Assembly: GCA_021521415.1 (NCBI GenBank)
Contig: JAIQDT010014633.1
Coordinates: 88,181 to 152,180 of the forward strand
Source: Bidens hawaiensis
Taxonomy: Eukaryota; Streptophyta; Magnoliopsida; Asterales; Asteraceae
Direction of reading: 5' to 3'
DNA length: 64,000 bases
Positions within the stretch are counted from its first letter, which is position 1; the number at the start of each line of letters is the position of its first letter. Shown piece after piece: positions 44,901 through 57,761 of the stretch. Below the pieces are notes generated by a model. It searched no databases, was not told where the DNA came from, and saw nothing but the letters and a program-made list of their open reading frames with translations. The translations under genes were made by a program, and so were the position numbers.

Positions 44901-47135
44901 TGTAACATCCTACTTGTGGTTATAATAATAAAATAAATTTTGTCTATTTTATAGTGGGTCGTTATCGATTTAGATAAATAGAATATGAGTTGGGCTTGTG
45001 TTGGTTAAATGAATATGAGTTATGGACTTGGGTTAGAAGGAAAGACCATGGGCTTAAGCCCATGATCCATAAATATATAAACCATAATCACCATTTAATC
45101 CTTCATTTCACATATTCCATACACCATCTAAAACACACACTTAAGCTTTCTCTCTAGTTTCTTCCTTTCTCTAAATAGAAACCAAGAAGGAAACCAAGCA
45201 CCGACCCGAGGTAATGATAGTATGATATTGTATGAACTCAAACCGTTAGATTTAGTCAAGAAACGACGAGCCGACACCTTTAAATCGTTAAAGTCACGAG
45301 ATCCGGGTGGAATCGGGTATAAACCGAACCTAAGATGAGCTTAGGGATCACCCTAGCTCAGATCCGGATCGAACGGAACGAAAAACGGTGAAAACGAGTA
45401 AGATCTCGTTTTTCTGGCGAAGTCCCGATTTTCCGGCAATGGCGCCGCGGCGCCGGAAAAGTGGTACGAAATTAAGAGATGTCAGAGAATGTTCTGACAT
45501 TCTCTAACCTAACCCTAATTCGTTAACGGAGGATTAACGAACTAGAGGCAATTCGTCAGCTGATTCGCTAAAGAAAGAATAACGAACTAGCCTTAGTTCG
45601 TATCCTGATACGTTAAGGAAAAGATAACGAATTAACCCCAATTCGTTATGACCATTCGTTAAACAGAGATAACGAATTAGAAGGTCTAATTCTTTACATG
45701 GATTGATTCGTTATATGGGCTGGTTCATTATATGGATTGGTTCGTTATATGGACTGATTCGTCAAATGACCAGTTCGTTAGAGGGTTCAATTCGTTACAA
45801 GGACCGGTTCGTTATGACAAACCAATTCGTTAAAGAACCAAGTAACGAACTAGAAGCTTAATGAAATGACATAGCAGTCCCTGGACTTAGAAAAGAATGA
45901 ATTAATTACAAAGAAGCCATCGAACTTTTAAGTTAGCTAATTAAATAATTGTTTAAAATTCTAATGGAAAATGTGTTTAGACAGTTAATGAAAATAAAAT
46001 TTTTCCAAGCTGACCTGGCAGTTTAACCCCAGCCAGGGGCTCTGCCCTTGGACCCCGCTAGGGGCTGCCTCCCCTAGAACCCCACTACCAGGGGCGCTGC
46101 CCCCGGACCCCATTCTTTAAGGGTAATAATTAAACTAGAAAGACGATATGGGCAGTGATAGTTAAATTGATACGTGTAATTGTTATACAATTAGTCGTGC
46201 ATAGCTTAAGAAGGGAATAACCATAAACGGTGAACGTAACCGCATTCAGGTGAGTTTCTAGCCCCACTCCTTGTTATGTTTTCGGGGCTGTGTGCATACT
46301 CGATGTGATTAGTTAATACACTTATCTTAAGTGATAAGTGTATGTCGTATATGTGTTATGTGTAAGGTATGAATGATTGCTTGTCGGTACATGAACGATC
46401 TTCAGATATTGCATGTACTGTCAGGTATTGGTTGATGTTATATTTGTCGTGTATGAAGATTGAATGATGTATGCACTATGAAACTTACAATTATGTACAT
46501 ATATAGGTATGGTATGGAGTTATGGAAAGAAGGAAGACCGGACCCTAATAATATCTGAGGATGGAGGGTACCGGACCCTAATAATATCCGAGGAAGAAGG
46601 GTACTAGACCCTAATAATATCCTAGGATGAAGGGTACCGGACCCTAATAATATCCGAGGATGGAGGGTACCGGACCCTAATAATGTCCGAGGTACGTAGG
46701 GTGAATGCTCTTTATAATGTAAGGTTAGTTATGAATGTAGATGAAAGAATGATGAGCAGGTTAAGTATGTAATGCGTACCTTCGAGCATGTATATGTGTA
46801 TGTAAAGTAAGTTATGTGATTAACTAGAACTTACTCAGCGTAGCTGACTTTTAGTATGCACGCAGGTTAACGGGTTGAGACAGCTGGTTTGAGCAGGACA
46901 CATGGCAAGATTGAAGAGGCTGGCATCTGAAGCTTTGTCATGATGTTTTGATACTACTATTTATGTTTTAAATTTTAAAGACAAGATGGTTGTTTAAGAC
47001 AAGTTATGGATTAATATGTAATGTTTTTATGAAAGTTTAATATTCCGCGAATGTTTTTATAAACTATGATTTGTAGAACTGCGTTTATGAGTAAATTCAA
47101 CATAAAATGTAGGGCACCGGTAACGGGGCCTTACA
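44901..47135 (+). mobile_element. Solo LTR of the gypsy family (2235 bp)
   Basis: Starts TGTAACATCC and ends GGGGCCTTACA, with a perfect target duplication aattg (44896-44900 and 47136-47140). No internal region or second LTR, so it is the product of LTR-LTR recombination. It shares landmarks with element 2 (GTTTTCGGGGCTGTGTGCAT, AGCGTAGCTGACTTTTAGTA). It contains a TAACGAAT-rich block (about 45520-45850) and the GC-rich 'ggggctctgccc' block (about 46035). Confidence 0.95.
46537..46702 (+). repeat. 33-bp minisatellite inside solo LTR
   Basis: Five tandem units starting ACCGGACCCTAATAATATCC (46537, 46570, 46603, 46636, 46669), exactly 33 bp apart with few substitutions. The 23-bp array of element 2 occupies a comparable LTR position. 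Confidence 0.9.
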
Positions 47136-47140
47136 AATTG

Positions 47141-49945
47141 AGGAAGTTGTAATCTTATGTAGGGATGAGAATAACATAATAATAGGATTTAAATTATAAG
47201 AAACTATGGAAATCGGTTTTTAATTATAGAGTTTTAATAATTTTATTAGCATTATCAATTAAAAATGATATTATCTATATCTATATTGCATTATAATACA
47301 TATAAGCGTATTTTAATCTCCTACATTCTCTTTTCATAAGACAAGGTTATATTTATTGACTCATTATGTCTCCAACAAGTAACCAGCCTAATTGACTATC
47401 TCCGACGCATTCAAGACATCATCCGTTATCGGCATCATTGGCGTTAATAATCACGTTAATTTCTCCATCAGTTTCACCCTTAAATTGTCGACCTCCTATC
47501 TCATGTATCCGATTAAATCACAGCCATCATGTTTTACACATTCCACTTTTAGGTTTCAACTACCGATCTCCACCCATGTCCACCTTCGCATCACGAAAAC
47601 TATTTTGTTCAAAAATTACCTATGCAATTTAGTGATTAAACTTTGTAAGTGAGGTAGCGTGCTCTTCACAATATTGCAAGTGTGTGTAAAGCAGTAAATG
47701 GCTCAGGATATAGCAAGGAAAAACCTTTGATCCTTAGCAGGATCTTCGGCAAAAAACCTCGGGAGTGGAAAACTATTGACCGCCTTAGATTTATTAATAA
47801 GTAAAAGTGTTACAACTCGGGAACTAGTGATGAACAGGCCTAGAGTACAAGAGCGTATGTAGTGTGGTGAAAGTAAGCAAGTGTCATATGTTGTTCATCA
47901 TAGCCTCATTATATAGTAATCGATTATCTTGACATTATATGTCATTAACTAAGTCTTCAAAGGAGTCGTTGAGTTAGCTTTATTTCCACAAACTTGTTGA
48001 TCAAGTCTTGAGCTACTAGCTGTTGGAAGTCATTTACATGTAGATTCAGCTGAGGTATGCTTCACAATTGTAACCGACAGCGAGGATCCCGGCCGTTTAA
48101 TGTGTCTTTAATGTGATCATTACTCTAAGCAGTTACAAGACTCATTCCAGATGTTTGGCGCATGCATTTAATGAGCACTTAATTCTAATTAAGTCACCAA
48201 TGACCTACACAATATATCTGTTAATGAGTCAAATAAAGGGTTTTGTATACAATACTTATTTATATCGTTAGTTATTGGACTGAGAGTTAGACAATAAGTA
48301 AAATGACCACAATCATAGATACAATTGAGTGACAAGTACCTTCGGTAATTTGTAAGAAGGCAAATGTAAAACATCTTAATACTGTAACATAAAAATGTGA
48401 CTTTTTCAAACGAATGTATTCACCGGTATTTCATGCTTATCAAATATTTTTAATCTTGTGTTCAGGTGACTTGTTATGAAAGATACAGAAAAATTGCCAC
48501 TAGGCACCCCAGCTTAAATAAATGACTTGTCACCTAGGGTTTATCCTTATAAAACTTATGTTTGTATGAATATAGATTCTATCCCTTGTTTGTAAATTAA
48601 GGACCATGGTGTTTTAAACTCTGATAAGTTTTTCTAACTACAATCTAGATGAAATTTTCTGTTGCCAAATCTTTTAATAAACACAGGTACCACTACCCGC
48701 ATTCGTGGTGCCCACATGGGGTAAGGGATCGGGGTTGTGACATACTCAAATCTCCTCATTATCCAATATTAGTGGCCCGAGGTGTGAGTGGGGACTTTCA
48801 AGTTAGTAATGTGCCACTATAGTAGGCATGTGATACGCAATTTTACAAAATCAATAAAATGTTTGTGGGCATGCTTTTCCCCAAAAAGGAAAAGAATGTA
48901 AAAGAGAGGGGTTGTGCAACTCACATTGACTGCGTGATAAGTAACAAAAAGTTCATTTCTAGGCGGCTCGGCTCCCTACATGTATCATATATTATACGAG
49001 TATGTAAGTATACATATACATGTTGGTTCCTATAACCCCTAGCATTCAAACAATTCAATTGTTTAATTTCTTTTACTAAGTTGAACCAAGTTTGACTTTT
49101 TAACCAAACTTTGACTTTTGACCAAAGCTTGACTTTTGTTGACCTTTGACCAAAAGGTCTGACTTTTGTTAACATGTGACTAAAAGGTCTGACTTTTGCT
49201 GACTGTTAACCAAGAGTTTACTTTTTGTTGACCATTGACCAAAGTTTGACCAAGTTGACCCGATGACACGTTGGTGGCTTATATTAACATCGTAAGTGTA
49301 AATGAGGTTTTGACAACAACCATACACCAAGTAAACACAAATAAACCAAATGTACCATCGTTTAACACAACTCAGCTTCCAATTTATATTGACAGATTTT
49401 GACATGAAAACACGTACAAACCATATAATTTTATCATGGAAATTTTACCACAGAATCGTACATGTCTTGGGTGCCAAAAAAATTTTTGTTATATTTTTTA
49501 ATACACACAAAAATAATGAAAATTCGTCTTGGACAACAAGTTACATGCGTACATGCACCTATTTCAGTCCGCAACATAAAGCTTTGGTTTGGTTAAAATT
49601 CAATATCCAACCAAAGCACGCAAGGCCAATTAGGTTAGAATCATAACTCAATTTATGAAGTTCTAGAAGTGGAAACTACTTAAATGAATTTGTTAAATTC
49701 ATATGTGGTCGGGAATCTAGACAAGATTACTAGTTCCCGAAACAACCTTGACAAATTAACTTTTAAAATCATAAAAACTATCAAGCTTAAATCCAAAAAT
49801 TACAATTCTTAGCTTTCTGAAAACTATACTCAAAGTACTATATTATCGGATAAAAAATCGAACAAAACCATTTACCTATCATCAAGTTACAATCACACAA
49901 AGAAACAATAACAAATTTGGTTACATCAAAAACTCATGCAATTCA
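47141..49945. other. Intergenic, no supported gene
   Basis: ORFs up to 98 codons lack recognisable motifs. The only structured part is the TTGAC-rich block at 49081-49258, listed separately. Confidence 0.45.
49081..49258. repeat. Cluster of TTGACTTTTGACC-type repeats (W-box core)
   Basis: About a dozen TTGAC or GTCAA cores in imperfect tandem (for example 'tttgacttttgaccaaagct', 'gacttttgttgacc'). TTGAC is the core of WRKY-binding W-boxes, but the array may be simple repeat; no gene start is seen next to it. Confidence 0.6.
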
Positions 49946-49948
49946 CAT

Positions 49949-50650
49949 CACTACTATAAAATGAAAAACAAAATTGTGTCAGAAACGTGTCAGAAACGCC
50001 CTGACAGAATGAGAAACAATAATTATTTGTCGTTGGTTCCGACACATTTCTGACGAAAACTAAATTGTGTCAGAAACGTGTCGGAATTTACGACGCAATT
50101 CCTACACAACAATTTAATCTTGTAATTTAAGTTTTTTTTAATATGTTAATCTAAATGGTGTCGGAAATGTGTCGGAATTTGTGACGCATTTCCGACGCAT
50201 CAATTTACCTTTGTATTTTGATTTTTGTTAATACAGTATGTAAATGATAACACAAATTATGTCATAAATGTGTTAGAATTTCCTACACATTTCTGACGCA
50301 ACATCGTAATTTTTGTATTTTATTAAAATTGTGTCAGAAAACAATTTATATGTGTCGGAACTGCGTTGCAACACTAAAAAATAATACGTATATATACATA
50401 TACGGTATTATTAATACGGTAATTATAATTTTTTAAACCTATTAAAAAGTGTCAGAAAAGTGTCGGAAAATTGTGACAAAAAAATGTGTCGGAATTGGGT
50501 CACAATTTGCATCAGAATTGTGTCACAAAGGAATTTCCGACGATGGTTTTTCTGACACGCAAAATGAGTTGGAAATGCGTCGGAATCGGTCGTTTGTGAC
50601 GCCTTTCCGACGCAATTTAGTGTCACAACGCTATCAGTTTTCTAGTAGTG
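49949..50650. mobile_element. Miniature CACTA element
   Basis: Left end CACTACTATAAAAT; right end reversed CACTACTAGAAAACTG. 3-bp target duplication cat (49946-49948, 50651-50653). The interior is dense in subterminal-type repeats related to GTGTCGGAA, TTTCCGACGC and TGTGTCAGAAACG in both orientations. No transposase; 702 bp. Confidence 0.9.
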
Positions 50651-50903
50651 CATTTATGACATACCTATGATGATTAATTCATCAAATATGATCCAGCTAT
50701 CATCATAAACATAGTATATCATCCATATCATAGAAACCTTTCATATCATATAGGATATTTATACCAGAATTTCAAGTCAATCACAACTCAACATCAACAT
50801 GATCCATATTTATCCTTTGGCAATTCGTTTACCAATATTTGGATACCAGGTTTCCATAAACTTAATTAAAAGAAAATGAAGAAAAATATATCATAATTAC
50901 AAC

Positions 50904-51173
50904 TAGGGATGAGATCGGGACCGTACCAGTACCGACCGGTCCCGGTCCCAAAAATCGCGGATTCTTGGTACCGAACTGGTACCGAAATATTCGGTTCGGT
51001 ACGGTACCGGTATTTAAGGTAAAATTCCGGAAAATTTCTGGAAATACCGGTCACGTACCGTATCGGTACCGAAACTCAAAACGTTGGTACCGATTCGGTA
51101 CCAACGATACCAAATCGGTACCGATTTTGGTACCGGTACCAACCAGTACCAGTCTCGAACTTGTCCATCCCTA
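50904..51173. mobile_element. hAT-like MITE rich in GGTACCG motifs
   Basis: Ends TAGGGATG and CATCCCTA, with a perfect 8-bp target duplication attacaac (50896-50903, 51174-51181). The 270-bp interior is built from GGTACCG/CGGTACC and related blocks, giving extensive self-complementarity. Confidence 0.85.
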
Positions 51174-51181
51174 ATTACAAC

Positions 51182-51472
51182 CACTTACTTAATTATATAT
51201 AATGCAACCAAACAAACTTTTAACGCCTTTATCTTAATCCACCCAAAAGATGAAGATATGTGAGTGCTTTTGCAGAGAAAATGAAACAATGAAAGTGTGT
51301 GTCTTACGGCCAAGAGAGAAGAAAGAAGAGAGATGGTTTGTTTGTTTTTGTTTTTTTTTTCAACAAAAAAGTTTTATAACTTTCATGCTCCGTAACGTGG
51401 ATAATAAACATGTATATAAATGTTAACATAAATGCATTCTTTTCAATTTTCTCCAAACAAATTTATAACAAC

Positions 51473-51504
<32 letters not shown>

Positions 51505-51879
51505 TACATTTTTCCATACATTTTTTCTAGTGCAACATATAGTGTAAATATAGTATAAGTAAATAACACATTAGGTCATATAGCATGTAACACCTTAAAA
51601 CTTGTAGTATATGTAACAAACCAAGTTCACATATAAACATAATATATATATATAAATGTATTTCACTATTATTATTTGTAATTTATTACTCTTGTTAGAC
51701 TACCAACGTAAAGATTCATGTGTATGCTCACGTGACACGTGAAATGCATGTGCGTTTCCTAATGGAGTTAACAGAGATAACAAAATTTAGTTAGCATGGT
51801 TAAACTAAAAATGTCGGGTGTCACACTAAATGAATCTATCATTTACATAAATTTTGTAATAATAATAATAATAATAAGT
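51182..51879. other. Intergenic with AAT microsatellites
   Basis: (AAT)n at about 51476-51503 and 51858-51876; otherwise nothing recognised. The last five bases (taagt) are the left target duplication of the next solo LTR. Confidence 0.5.
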
Positions 51880-53646
51880 TGTAAGGCCCCATGCCTAGTA
51901 ACCTACATTGGACGTTGGATTTACTCATAAATAAATCTAAATATCATAAAATTTTCGCGGAATAATTACAAGTCAACCATTCATTACATAAGTCGTAAAT
52001 TTAGAAAAATATTAAACATGCCTTAATCTTCAAAATATCACTAAATATCATAACTTCAAATCTTCATATGCCAGCTTCTTTATTCTACTATTATGTGTCC
52101 CTCTTCACGCCAGTTGTTTCATTCTACTCACATGCGTGCATAATAAAGTCAGCTACACCGAGTGAGTTCTAGTTAATCAGGCAACATACATTACAATCTA
52201 ATACTTGCAAACACGTACCCGAAGATACATGTTACATCCTTAACCTACTTACCTTTCTTTTATACATTCATACTTTCATATTTTCATGTTTTAACTTAAT
52301 ACGTATCATCTTAGATATTATTAGGGCCTGGTCCCTTCTGTCTCAGATTTTATCAGGTTCTGGTCTCTTCCATTCATACATCCATACAACCATACATGCA
52401 TTCTTGTATTCATACATATACAACCACATACTTCTATCATAACATACATACATGCATGCATGCATACATACATACATACACACACAATCACATATTAACC
52501 TGTCACATAGAGTATGCACACAGTCTCGAAAAAACATAACATAGTAAAGGGGCTAGAACTCACTTGGATCTTATTTCTCTCGACGATAACTGTAACACAT
52601 CTCTTTAGTTGCACATGGCTAACCGTGTAATAATTTATAAGTATGAATTAACTACTTCTAACCAAATCATACTTCTAGTTTAGTGAATCCCCCATCGAAC
52701 AATGGTTTGGGGGAAGCGCCCCTGATAGCGGGGTTCCTAGGGGCGGCAACCCCTAGCAGGGTCAAGGGGCAGAGCCCGTTGATGGGGTTAAGCTGACCAG
52801 GTCAGCTTGGAAAAAATTATATTTTCGTTAATAAGGCTTCATTAAAAATTCATTAGAAAAATGGAATTTATGATTATGACTCGGGTCTAAACGAGTCAAG
52901 TCGAGTTTAATAGAGTCAAGTCGAATCTAATAGAGTCAAGTCTAATCGATTCAATTCGAGCATTTCCAGAAATATGTTTCAAACCGATTTTAATGCCCTT
53001 TTTTGTTATAACCGTTTTTCTTTATCCCCCAAGGCCCGTTTTACTACTGCAACGAGTCCCGGTCCGTAACAGCTCTATCTTCTTGCTTTTACATGGCTAG
53101 AACGTTACTCGTTCATCCCGAAGCACACCCATTAACTCGTTTATTATAGAAAGTGTATGTTTTTCTTACACGACAAGGTTCGATTTACTATCCTACCATG
53201 TTTTAGGCCAAACCGACATCAACGCTTAACCACTTTAACTAAAACATACATTTTCCGCTTAGTCCGAGTTTGGATCGATTCCGGTTCGAGCTTGGTATGA
53301 GCTAAAATCTTGACATGCTTCTTAGTTGTTTTTCAACGATGATCAAATCACGAAAACGACTTGGTTTCTCTTGGATCTCGGTTCCGGTTGAGAGAAAGAG
53401 TGTTTGTGTGTGTTTTGAATGTGTGGAGGCAAGATGAAAATGACGGTTTAGGGTTTTAGGGAGGTTTATGGTGCTTATATAAGGTAAGCCCATGGACCTT
53501 AAGGCCCATAACCCTTCCCTTAATCCATCTTCTATTTTTCAAGCACACAACTCAATTTATTATATTTTTTTGTATAACTAAATAATAACACACAATTAAT
53601 TAAATAACAGTCTTTTATTATTTATTCATAAAAGTAGGATGTTACA
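51880..53646 (-). mobile_element. Solo LTR of the gypsy family, reverse (1767 bp)
   Basis: On the plus strand it starts TGTAAGGCCCC and ends GGATGTTACA, i.e. the reverse of TGTAACATCC...GGGGCCTTACA. Perfect target duplication taagt (51875-51879, 53647-53651). It contains the GC-rich 'ggggcagagccc' block (about 52765), a CATA/CATG microsatellite (about 52432-52482) and repeated 'agagtcaagtcga' units (about 52890-52945). Confidence 0.95.
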
Positions 53647-53651
53647 TAAGT

Positions 53652-54724
53652 AATATAGATAATATAATAAAAAGTAACTAAATATGGTCATGCTATTCAA
53701 TAAACGGGGACATACTTGAATGATGAGAATAATCTGTAGAAACAAAAACCATAAAAAAATAATAAATTAATAAAAATAATAATAACTCAAAATTAAAAAA
53801 TAAAAAAAATGTAAAAAACAAAAAGGTTTTCCCCGACTTCCTCAATCACGAAAAAAAACGCATATTGTTGATGAAAAAAGATCATTGTGTTTTTTTTCAT
53901 CGTTGATTGTATATTTTTTCCCCTGATATTGTATTATATTTTGCTCGGCATTGCATTATATTTTGCGATTTATTGTTTCTTTTTATTTAATACTGTGAAT
54001 TTGTTTATTTTCGTCATTGCGTTTTTTTTTCTCGATGTTGTCTTTTTCTTCTTTAATTTGTTTTGAATGAGAAAAATGTGAGAAACCTTTTAGGACCTTT
54101 TTTGTTTTTGTTTTTTTTTTGTTTTGGGTTTATATTTTGAGTTTTTATTTCTTTTTTTTTGTTATTTTTCTTGAATTTTTTTGAGAGGTTTGTTTTGAAG
54201 CTATAAATCCTTCTTACACTTTTTATTTTTGTCTCTATTTTGTATTTTAACATTTTTCTTATGTTGTATATAAAATTATAATTAAAAAATATATCTAAAA
54301 ATAATTAATATGAAAAATCGTTTTAAGTTTTCTACTTTTTTATGTTTTTGATTTATATTTTGAATTTTATTTTTTTTAATATTTTGTAAAATTTGTTTAG
54401 GGGTTTGTTTTGAGGCTATAAATGTTTCTCACATTTCTTATTTTTTATCTCTTTTATATTTAAGATTTGCATATAACATTATAATTTAAAAATATATCTA
54501 AAAATAATTAAACTAACATGAAGAGTAAATAATAAAAAGCAAACAAGTCAACCCGAGCCGAGTTTAAACTTAAAAAACTAAAAGTTCAGGTTTTAAAAAT
54601 ATAGATTGAAAGGGCTCCCAAACACCCACTAAACCTCTCCAAGCCTACCCTTTTGGGGATGAACTGAAACCTTTTATGTCTCGGTCTATTTTATATTCAC
54701 TGTTCAACCATCGCTCCTCGTAGT
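53652..54724. other. AT-rich region with a roughly 210-bp tandem duplication
   Basis: About 54100-54300 and 54330-54520 are diverged direct copies: 'gtttgttttgaagctataaa' versus 'gtttgttttgaggctataaa', followed by 'atatatctaaaaataattaa' in both. No coding signal. The tail (54540-54724) may be promoter or 5' UTR of the F-box gene. Confidence 0.6.
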
Positions 54725-55785
54725 CAGTGGCGGATCCAGAAAATTTTCTCACAGGGGTCGGAAACTTTTTGGTTTTATATAAAAAGTTTTTTGGTCCGGT
54801 TCACTTGTTCGGCCCGGGTCAAATTGGCATATATATTTTTTTGGGCCTGGTTTAACCGTACCAGTCAGGTTAAATTTGGTTTGGTCACTTTAAAAAAGAA
54901 AGAAAGAAAAGGATAATCAAACAAAGTCATATAACCAAAAAACATGAAACATCATTAAACATGCATAATTAAAATACAATACGTCTAAAGTTGTTCTTCA
55001 TGGTTTTGATCTTTTAAAATCTAACTACAACATCATATAGTTTGACATTTATAAGCAAATGAATATACTTATGCATTAGAAAATGTTATCCTATAAAAAA
55101 ACTAATAAATAATAAAACACAAAATTATTCAAAAAATAAGCTATGAGTAAACAATAAATTATAAATAAAATAAAACATAATCCTAAATTACCATATATTA
55201 AACTTTGAATACGTTATAAAGAAATGAACGAATATTTTAAATTAATAAATATTGACTTAGGTTTATTTCCGTGGACTTATAAACTGAATGTATATGCTTT
55301 TCCATTTTGTTGTATGGTTATTTGGAAATTTCTTTTTTTTTTTTTTGAGCCCAATCAATTACTTCTCATTATATAGAAACAATACTTTTTTTTTCCATTT
55401 TGTTGTATAGTTATTTGGAAAAATTTTTTTGGAAAGGAATAAAAGAATTAAAATAATGGGCCGCGGCTTACATTTATAAAAGGCCCAATACTTTTTAAAT
55501 AGACACTAGGTCTGGTCGTGTTCTACAACATCTTCATGTCTACAATGTGACAGTTGTTAGCACACTATTGTCGCCGTCAATTGAAAAGATCTGACACACT
55601 TCCTTTCACTTCTCTTTTTCATCTTCTTTTTCATCTTGATTACTTTCTTTTTCAACGAACAACAATAAATCTATAGGGTCGGTATCAAAATTCACAGTAG
55701 TCCGTCGGGATTTTAACACACATATACTACTAAAAATAAAAATTTCACAGGGGTCGGCCGTACCACACTAGTACATCCGCCCCTG
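54725..55785. mobile_element. hAT non-autonomous element upstream of the F-box gene
   Basis: Left end CAGTGGCGGATCCAG; right end reversed CAGGGGCGGATGTAC. Flanking 8-mers ctcgtagt (54717-54724) and ctcgtagc (55786-55793) match at 7 of 8. The interior has no transposase reading frame. TIRs resemble those of the hAT at 31557, so both may be mobilised by the same source. Confidence 0.9.
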
Positions 55786-56365
55786 CTCGTAGCCCTCGAT
55801 CGACTCAAGGAGTTAAGGTACTCTATTTTTGTGTTTAATTAGTGTTTGGAAACTAGGGTTAACTTTAATTTCGTACACCCAATGTTGAACGAACACCATC
55901 TATAAATTATGATTGTATTGTTGCTTGTTCTGATGTATCATTTCATTTGTTGTTTATAACCTCAACTATTTCATCATATCCTCTGCAACAAATCACTAAA
56001 AAAAGTTTCGACCTGCATCTATTTATGCAGCAGATCACCAAATTGCAATTTGTTTTACACATGCTCATTTCAACCTGCATCTAATTATGCTTTAAACCCT
56101 CTATGACCCGAATCAAAATGCCTGTATTTTAAAATGAACTGCCCTGACATGTTACGGGCCATTGTTACCTGGCTCGACTAGACCTGCTCATTTTTCTAGG
56201 TATACTTAAAACTGTTTATAAGTTAAACTGATGTAGTGTTTAGCAGATATCACCTTCAAAGCTCAAGCATAAAAAAAAACACATGGAGATGAAAGTTTAT
56301 TTAGACTCATCTTTACATTAACTGCTTTTACTTTTGCAGTGTCGGTCCAACAAAAACAACCTGAG

Positions 56366-57761
56366 ATGAAAGCTAAACCTTTACCTGAGGATATAATCAC
56401 CACACTTCCTCAAACCATAATAGAAACCATCTTATGTCTCGTACCAATTGATGAGGCGACAAGGACTAGTGTCCTCTCGATGGAATGGAGGTACAAATGG
56501 ACAACAATTCCTAAACTTTTTTTTCTACCCCATCTTGGGACCAAATGATGGAGACAAGTAAACTTTTATCTGCTATACACCACGTTATGTCACTACGCAA
56601 TGATCCGATACAAGAGTTCACCCTTCGCATAAATGATGAGAATCACTTTTCAAAATTTGGTGACGAGGTTGATCAAATAATACTTGATTTGTCGAGGTTC
56701 CATAAGGTCAAGAACTTAACCCTTCAGTTTGATGAATATAGGGATGGTTCGATCTTTAATTTACCCTTTTCCGTCTTCTCATTGCATCACTTAACGGAAT
56801 TGGATCTCAGTTGGTGCGGTCTTGACCATCAACCAACATTTGATGGATTTGGTAGCCTTACAACCTTAAGCTTGCATTGTGTAAACATCTCTAGAAAAAC
56901 TCTACTACATCTGTTATCTAATTGTCCATCACTTAAGAGCTTTAGTTTGGTAAGTAACTTCATATTCTCTTGGGATTTGGAAACTTATCTAAATACAATA
57001 AGTATCTGCAGCTTATGATTGAAGAAGGAATTATCGGGCCTGAAAGATCCACTATGATTGAGCTATTCGAGTGTTTACCTAGGATTGAACATCTTACTGT
57101 TAGGAGTGATATTACCCAGGTAATCTTTATCTATATAACTAAACTTTTTTTAATTTTTTTTTTAACTTTGGATGTTGATCATTGTTTTGGTCGATATATG
57201 GTTCAAGTGGTTTGTTCCAGACTTGGTTCCACATGAGCTTCCAATCTCACTGATACACCTCAAACACTTTAGTTTGGAAGAAATGTCTTTTTATAATGAC
57301 GGCTATGGATTGACATTTCTTGCTATTTTGATCAAAAACTCTCCAAACTTGGAGGAAATTGAGCTGGAGGTAAATAGTATTGCTCTGTTGCATCCTATTT
57401 GTTTCCTTTACTTTCATTCTAATTACGTTGACACATAAATTGATGAATCTTTCTGCAGGTTCAATCAGGATTTTTTAGTAATGAAGAGTATCATTGGGGT
57501 ATTTGGTTGGAGTATCTGAAAGATGTTTGGTTGGAGCATCTGATTGAATTGACGATTTTTCATTTTAGCAACTTGGAGCCTGAGCTGAAGTTTGTGAAAT
57601 TCATCTTGGCCAGGTCACCCAAGCTGAAGACGGTGAGCATAGTGACTGAGGTTGAGGAGTCGGAGATTTTGCAAACTCTCTTGCATGCCCCGCGCGCATC
57701 CGCGGTAGAAATCGATGTTTGGAGCCCTGAAGGTTCTGAAGCATCTGAAGGTTCTCCGTAA
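56366..57761 (+). CDS. F-box/LRR/FBD-type protein gene, four coding exons, frameshifted
   Basis: Probable substrate-recognition subunit of an SCF ubiquitin ligase. Exon 1 (56366-56949) encodes an F-box from about residue 5: PEDIITTLPQTIIETILCLV then ATRTSVLSMEWRYKW (usual form LPxxIIxxIL...A.RTSVLSxxWRYKW). The leucine-rich repeats follow (FHKVKNLTLQF, LHHLTELDLSWCGL, NCPSLKSFSL). Exon 2 is 57012-57119 and exon 3 57208-57369, both in phase. Exon 4 (57459-57761) carries an FBD-like end (LEHLIELTIFHFSNLEPELK, ARSPKLKTVSI) and the stop. Introns begin GTAAGT, GTAATC and GTAAAT and end AG. The start is the first ATG after a splice acceptor at 56337-56339, implying a 5' non-coding exon. A run of eight T (56517-56524) breaks the frame: nine would join FxxxKLFF to FSTPSWDQMM. 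This is a recent mutation or a homopolymer error. About 385 residues if intact. Confidence 0.85.
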
